Source: Planctomycetota bacterium
Lineage (GTDB): Bacteria; Planctomycetota; SZUA-567
Length of the DNA stretch: 7,922 nucleotides
Reading direction: 5' to 3'
NCBI GenBank assembly: GCA_031278535.1
Contig: JAITKH010000376.1
Location: 1-7,922 of the forward strand
Shown here: positions 6,143 to 7,922 of the stretch, one piece after another
How the letters are laid out: each line of letters begins with the position of its first letter
Position numbering within the stretch: the stretch's first letter is position 1
The notes under the pieces: model-generated
The model's database searches: none
Seen by the model: the letters and a program-made list of their open reading frames with translations, nothing else
What the model was told of the DNA's origin: nothing
Made by a program: the position numbers and the translations under genes

Positions 6143-7657
6143 TCAGGCCAACGCAATTTTCATGATGTCGGACTGGCTCACCTCCGGGCCTGGGCGGATT
6201 TCGCCCTTGATCCGGCCTTCGTGCATGACGACGATGCGGTCGCAGGCATCCAGAAGCTCCTGCAATTCGGAACTGACGATGATGACGGAAACGCCGTTTT
6301 CCCCGCGTATCCGCCGCAGGAGATCGTGGATTTCCCGCTTCGCCTTGACGTCGATTCCCCGGGTGGGCTCGTCCAGGATAAGGACGGGGCAGCCCCGCAT
6401 GAGCCAGCGGGCGACGATGACCTTCTGCTGGTTGCCGCCGGACAGGTTGCGAATCCGCTGCAGCCGGGACGGCGTCTTGATCAGGAGCCGTCCGATCATG
6501 TCCTGTACCCGGGCCGCTTCGCGGCGGCGCCGGATCCCCCACCAGGCGGACAATTCGCCGAGATTGGCGATGGACATGTTTTCCGAGACCGTCATGAGCG
6601 GAAAGATCCCGTAGTTCCGGCGCTCCTCCGGAAGATAGGCGATCCCCATGCGAATGGCCTGGCAGGGATGGCCGAAACGGACGGGACGGGACGCGGCGCC
6701 GACGAAAATTTCGCCGGAATCGGGCCGGGTGTCTCCAGCCACGCACTTCATCAGTTCCGTCCTGCCGGCCCCCATCAGCCCGGCGAAGCCGAGAATTTCG
6801 CCGCGCCCGAGATGGAAGCTGGCGTCGGCGAACTCTCCCGCCCTGGACAGGGAGACCGCTCTCAGGGCGATGCCCCGTTCCGCCCTTTCGGCCGCCGGCG
6901 GGCACGGCCCGCCCAGGGCTTCGCGCCCGACCATGAGGTTGATGATTTCGCGGGTGGAGAGGGAAGCGACGGCGCCGGTCCGCACCAGTCGGCCGTCGCG
7001 CAGGATGCTCACCCGATCACACAGCCGCTGGATTTCTTCCAGGCGGTGGGAAATGTAGAAACACGAACCGCCGCCGGCCTTGAAGGACAGGATCAAATCG
7101 AACAGCTTGTCGGTTTCGCGGTAGGTCAGGCTGGCAGTTGGTTCGTCGAAGACAAGGATGTCGGCCTTGAAGGCCATCGCCCTGGCGATCTGCACCAGCT
7201 GCTGCTTGGCAACTCCGAGATCGCCCACCCTGGCGGCGGGATCGATGCCGGGATCAATGGTTTGCAGCACCGCGGCCGCCCGGCGCCCAGCGATCCGCCA
7301 ATCGACTTTCAACCCGAACAGGGATTTCGGAAGCGAGCCGAGAAAGATATTCTCCGCCGCCGTGAGGCGGGGGACCAGGGTCAGTTCCTGGGGCACCGTA
7401 CCGATGCCGCGCCTCAGGGCGGCGACCGGATCCCCGAAGGGAAGCGGAACGCCGTCTTTGCGAATTTCCCCCCGATCGGGGGAAAGGAGGCCGGCCAGCA
7501 CGTTCATCAGGGTGCTCTTGCCGGCGCCGTTTTCGCCCACCAGGGCGTGTATTTCCCCGCGCCGCAAGGAAATGGACACGTCGGCCAGGGCGACGACGCC
7601 GGGAAAGGCCTTGCTGATTCCCCGTATCTCCAGAAAAGCCGGAACGCTGTCGGGCAT
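6143..7657 (-). CDS. Sugar ABC transporter ATP-binding protein with two nucleotide-binding domains, RbsA/MglA type (first set)
   Basis: This 504-residue tandem ATPase should power the first sugar importer set. Domain one has Walker A GENGAGKST at 41-49, a weakened signature region LGVAKQQL at 147-154, Walker B ILVFDEPTASL at 167-177 and the switch His204. Domain two has degenerate Walker A GLMGAGRTEL at 293-302, intact LSGGNQQKV at 405-413, Walker B VLILDEPTRGID at 425-436 and VSSEL at 461-465 in place of the His. Degeneracy in domain two is normal for this family; the Ala-Lys in the first signature differs from the Gly-Gln in its paralogue at 1868-3367. ATG at 7657 is the only sensible start, since an in-frame TAG lies at 7670-7672. 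The ribosome site is weak (AGG or GGGA), and an out-of-frame ATG at 7668 sits closer to GGAG. It is the first confident gene of the unit. Confidence 0.95.
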   Translation of the reverse strand: MPDSVPAFLEIRGISKAFPGVVALADVSISLRRGEIHALVGENGAGKSTLMNVLAGLLSPDRGEIRKDGVPLPFGDPVAALRRGIGTVPQELTLVPRLTAAENIFLGSLPKSLFGLKVDWRIAGRRAAAVLQTIDPGIDPAARVGDLGVAKQQLVQIARAMAFKADILVFDEPTASLTYRETDKLFDLILSFKAGGGSCFYISHRLEEIQRLCDRVSILRDGRLVRTGAVASLSTREIINLMVGREALGGPCPPAAERAERGIALRAVSLSRAGEFADASFHLGRGEILGFAGLMGAGRTELMKCVAGDTRPDSGEIFVGAASRPVRFGHPCQAIRMGIAYLPEERRNYGIFPLMTVSENMSIANLGELSAWWGIRRRREAARVQDMIGRLLIKTPSRLQRIRNLSGGNQQKVIVARWLMRGCPVLILDEPTRGIDVKAKREIHDLLRRIRGENGVSVIIVSSELQELLDACDRIVVMHEGRIKGEIRPGPEVSQSDIMKIALA

Positions 7658-7705
7658 GGCGGTCCCATCCTATCGCTCCGCAACGCCTGTTGGGGCGGCC
7701 GGGAT

Positions 7706-7754
7706 TCCGCCGCCCGCTCTTTTCCGCGGCAAGCGGGCAATCCGCCGCCCGCTC
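7706..7754. repeat. 14-base direct repeat with mutually exclusive hairpins
   Basis: The 14-base sequence TCCGCCGCCCGCTC occurs exactly at 7706-7719 and 7741-7754. Between them, AGCGGGC at 7732-7738 is complementary to GCCCGCT in both copies (7712-7718 and 7747-7753). In a minus-strand transcript the middle segment can thus pair with either the upstream copy (8-base loop) or the downstream copy (13-base loop), but not both. No U run follows either hairpin. It sits 49-97 bases before the first ATPase start. Confidence 0.6.
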
Positions 7755-7877
7755 GCCGCGAAAAATTATCGGGCCGGGTTTCACGCCGGGATCGCGGAAC
7801 CTTCTAGTGGTCTGTACAGTCTCAATCCTTACAAATTCTGAAGTCCGTTTGTTCCGGGATTGACCTCCGATGCCGAA

Positions 7878-7894
7878 GGGGAATTCACTTCCCC
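7878..7894. repeat. Small perfect hairpin near the window edge
   Basis: GGGGAA at 7878-7883 and TTCCCC at 7889-7894 form a perfect 6-base-pair stem with a 5-base loop. No T run follows on either strand, so it is not a clear terminator. It may be chance, or part of an element that continues outside the window. Confidence 0.3.
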
Positions 7895-7922
7895 GTAGGC
7901 GGAAACCGGATGAACCGGGGGC

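Larger units (their letters stand above)
7658..7922 (-). other. Leader/upstream region with no confident gene
   Basis: No open frame here has a convincing start, ribosome site and family match. The part near the ATPase gene (7658-7800) is very GC-rich and contains a 14-base direct repeat with alternative hairpins. The outer part (about 7801-7870) is visibly richer in A and T. On the minus strand, one frame reads 30 codons in from the edge to TAA at 7831-7829, which could be the tail of an upstream gene, but I do not recognise it. GATAAT on the minus strand near 7766-7771 resembles a -10 box, yet no suitable -35 box stands at the right distance. The promoter of the unit is therefore unplaced. 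Confidence 0.5.

Noticed and set aside
4908..6614. Long plus-strand open frame (568 codons) and others such as 6221-7807, 1646-2710, 4109-5110 and 51-791
   Set aside because: They lie antisense to well-recognised ABC transporter or isomerase genes, have low-complexity Gly/Arg/Asp/Gln-rich translations, and lack family motifs. GC-rich third positions create such shadows.
1..7922. CRISPR arrays, tRNA or rRNA genes, transposase genes
   Set aside because: I saw no regularly spaced repeats, cloverleaf-like segments, rRNA sequence or transposase motifs. The only open question is the unresolved edge at 7801-7922.

Overview
This 7,922-base window is GC-rich. All confident genes lie on the minus strand in one direction with short gaps, so it reads as a single sugar-uptake transcription unit running from about 7657 down past base 1. 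A signal-peptide solute-binding protein and a DUF2291 protein, together with RbsA/RbsC-type ABC genes, point to a Gram-negative-type bacterium. I cannot assign a genus or phylum from the sequence. Long plus-strand open frames are antisense shadows produced by GC-rich coding sequence.

Layout in transcription order (minus strand): 7922-7658 is a leader or upstream region without a confident gene, and its outer 120 bases look more AT-rich than the rest. Next come a two-domain sugar ABC ATPase (7657-6143), a membrane permease (6074-5130) and a periplasmic sugar-binding protein (5053-4121). An intrinsic-terminator-like hairpin with a T run (4107-4073) follows. After it come a DUF2291 protein (4040-3369), a second two-domain ATPase (3367-1868), a second permease (1807-761), a 137-base gap holding two strong hairpins, and the first 207 or so codons of an L-fucose isomerase-like protein (623 to beyond base 1).

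The genes encode two ATPase/permease sets but only one binding protein. The block binding protein-DUF2291-ATPase-permease looks like one complete transporter. The preceding ATPase-permease pair either shares the same binding protein, has its own one outside the window, or carries a related sugar. The binding protein keeps apparent equivalents of the sugar-contacting residues of E. coli ribose-binding protein. The isomerase-like gene suggests that the imported sugar is an aldose converted to a ketose inside the cell. The exact substrate cannot be read from this sequence.

The regulatory features most worth attention are the leaky-terminator candidate directly after the binding-protein gene, the paired hairpins before the isomerase gene, and a leader in which one segment can pair with either of two identical copies of its complement.
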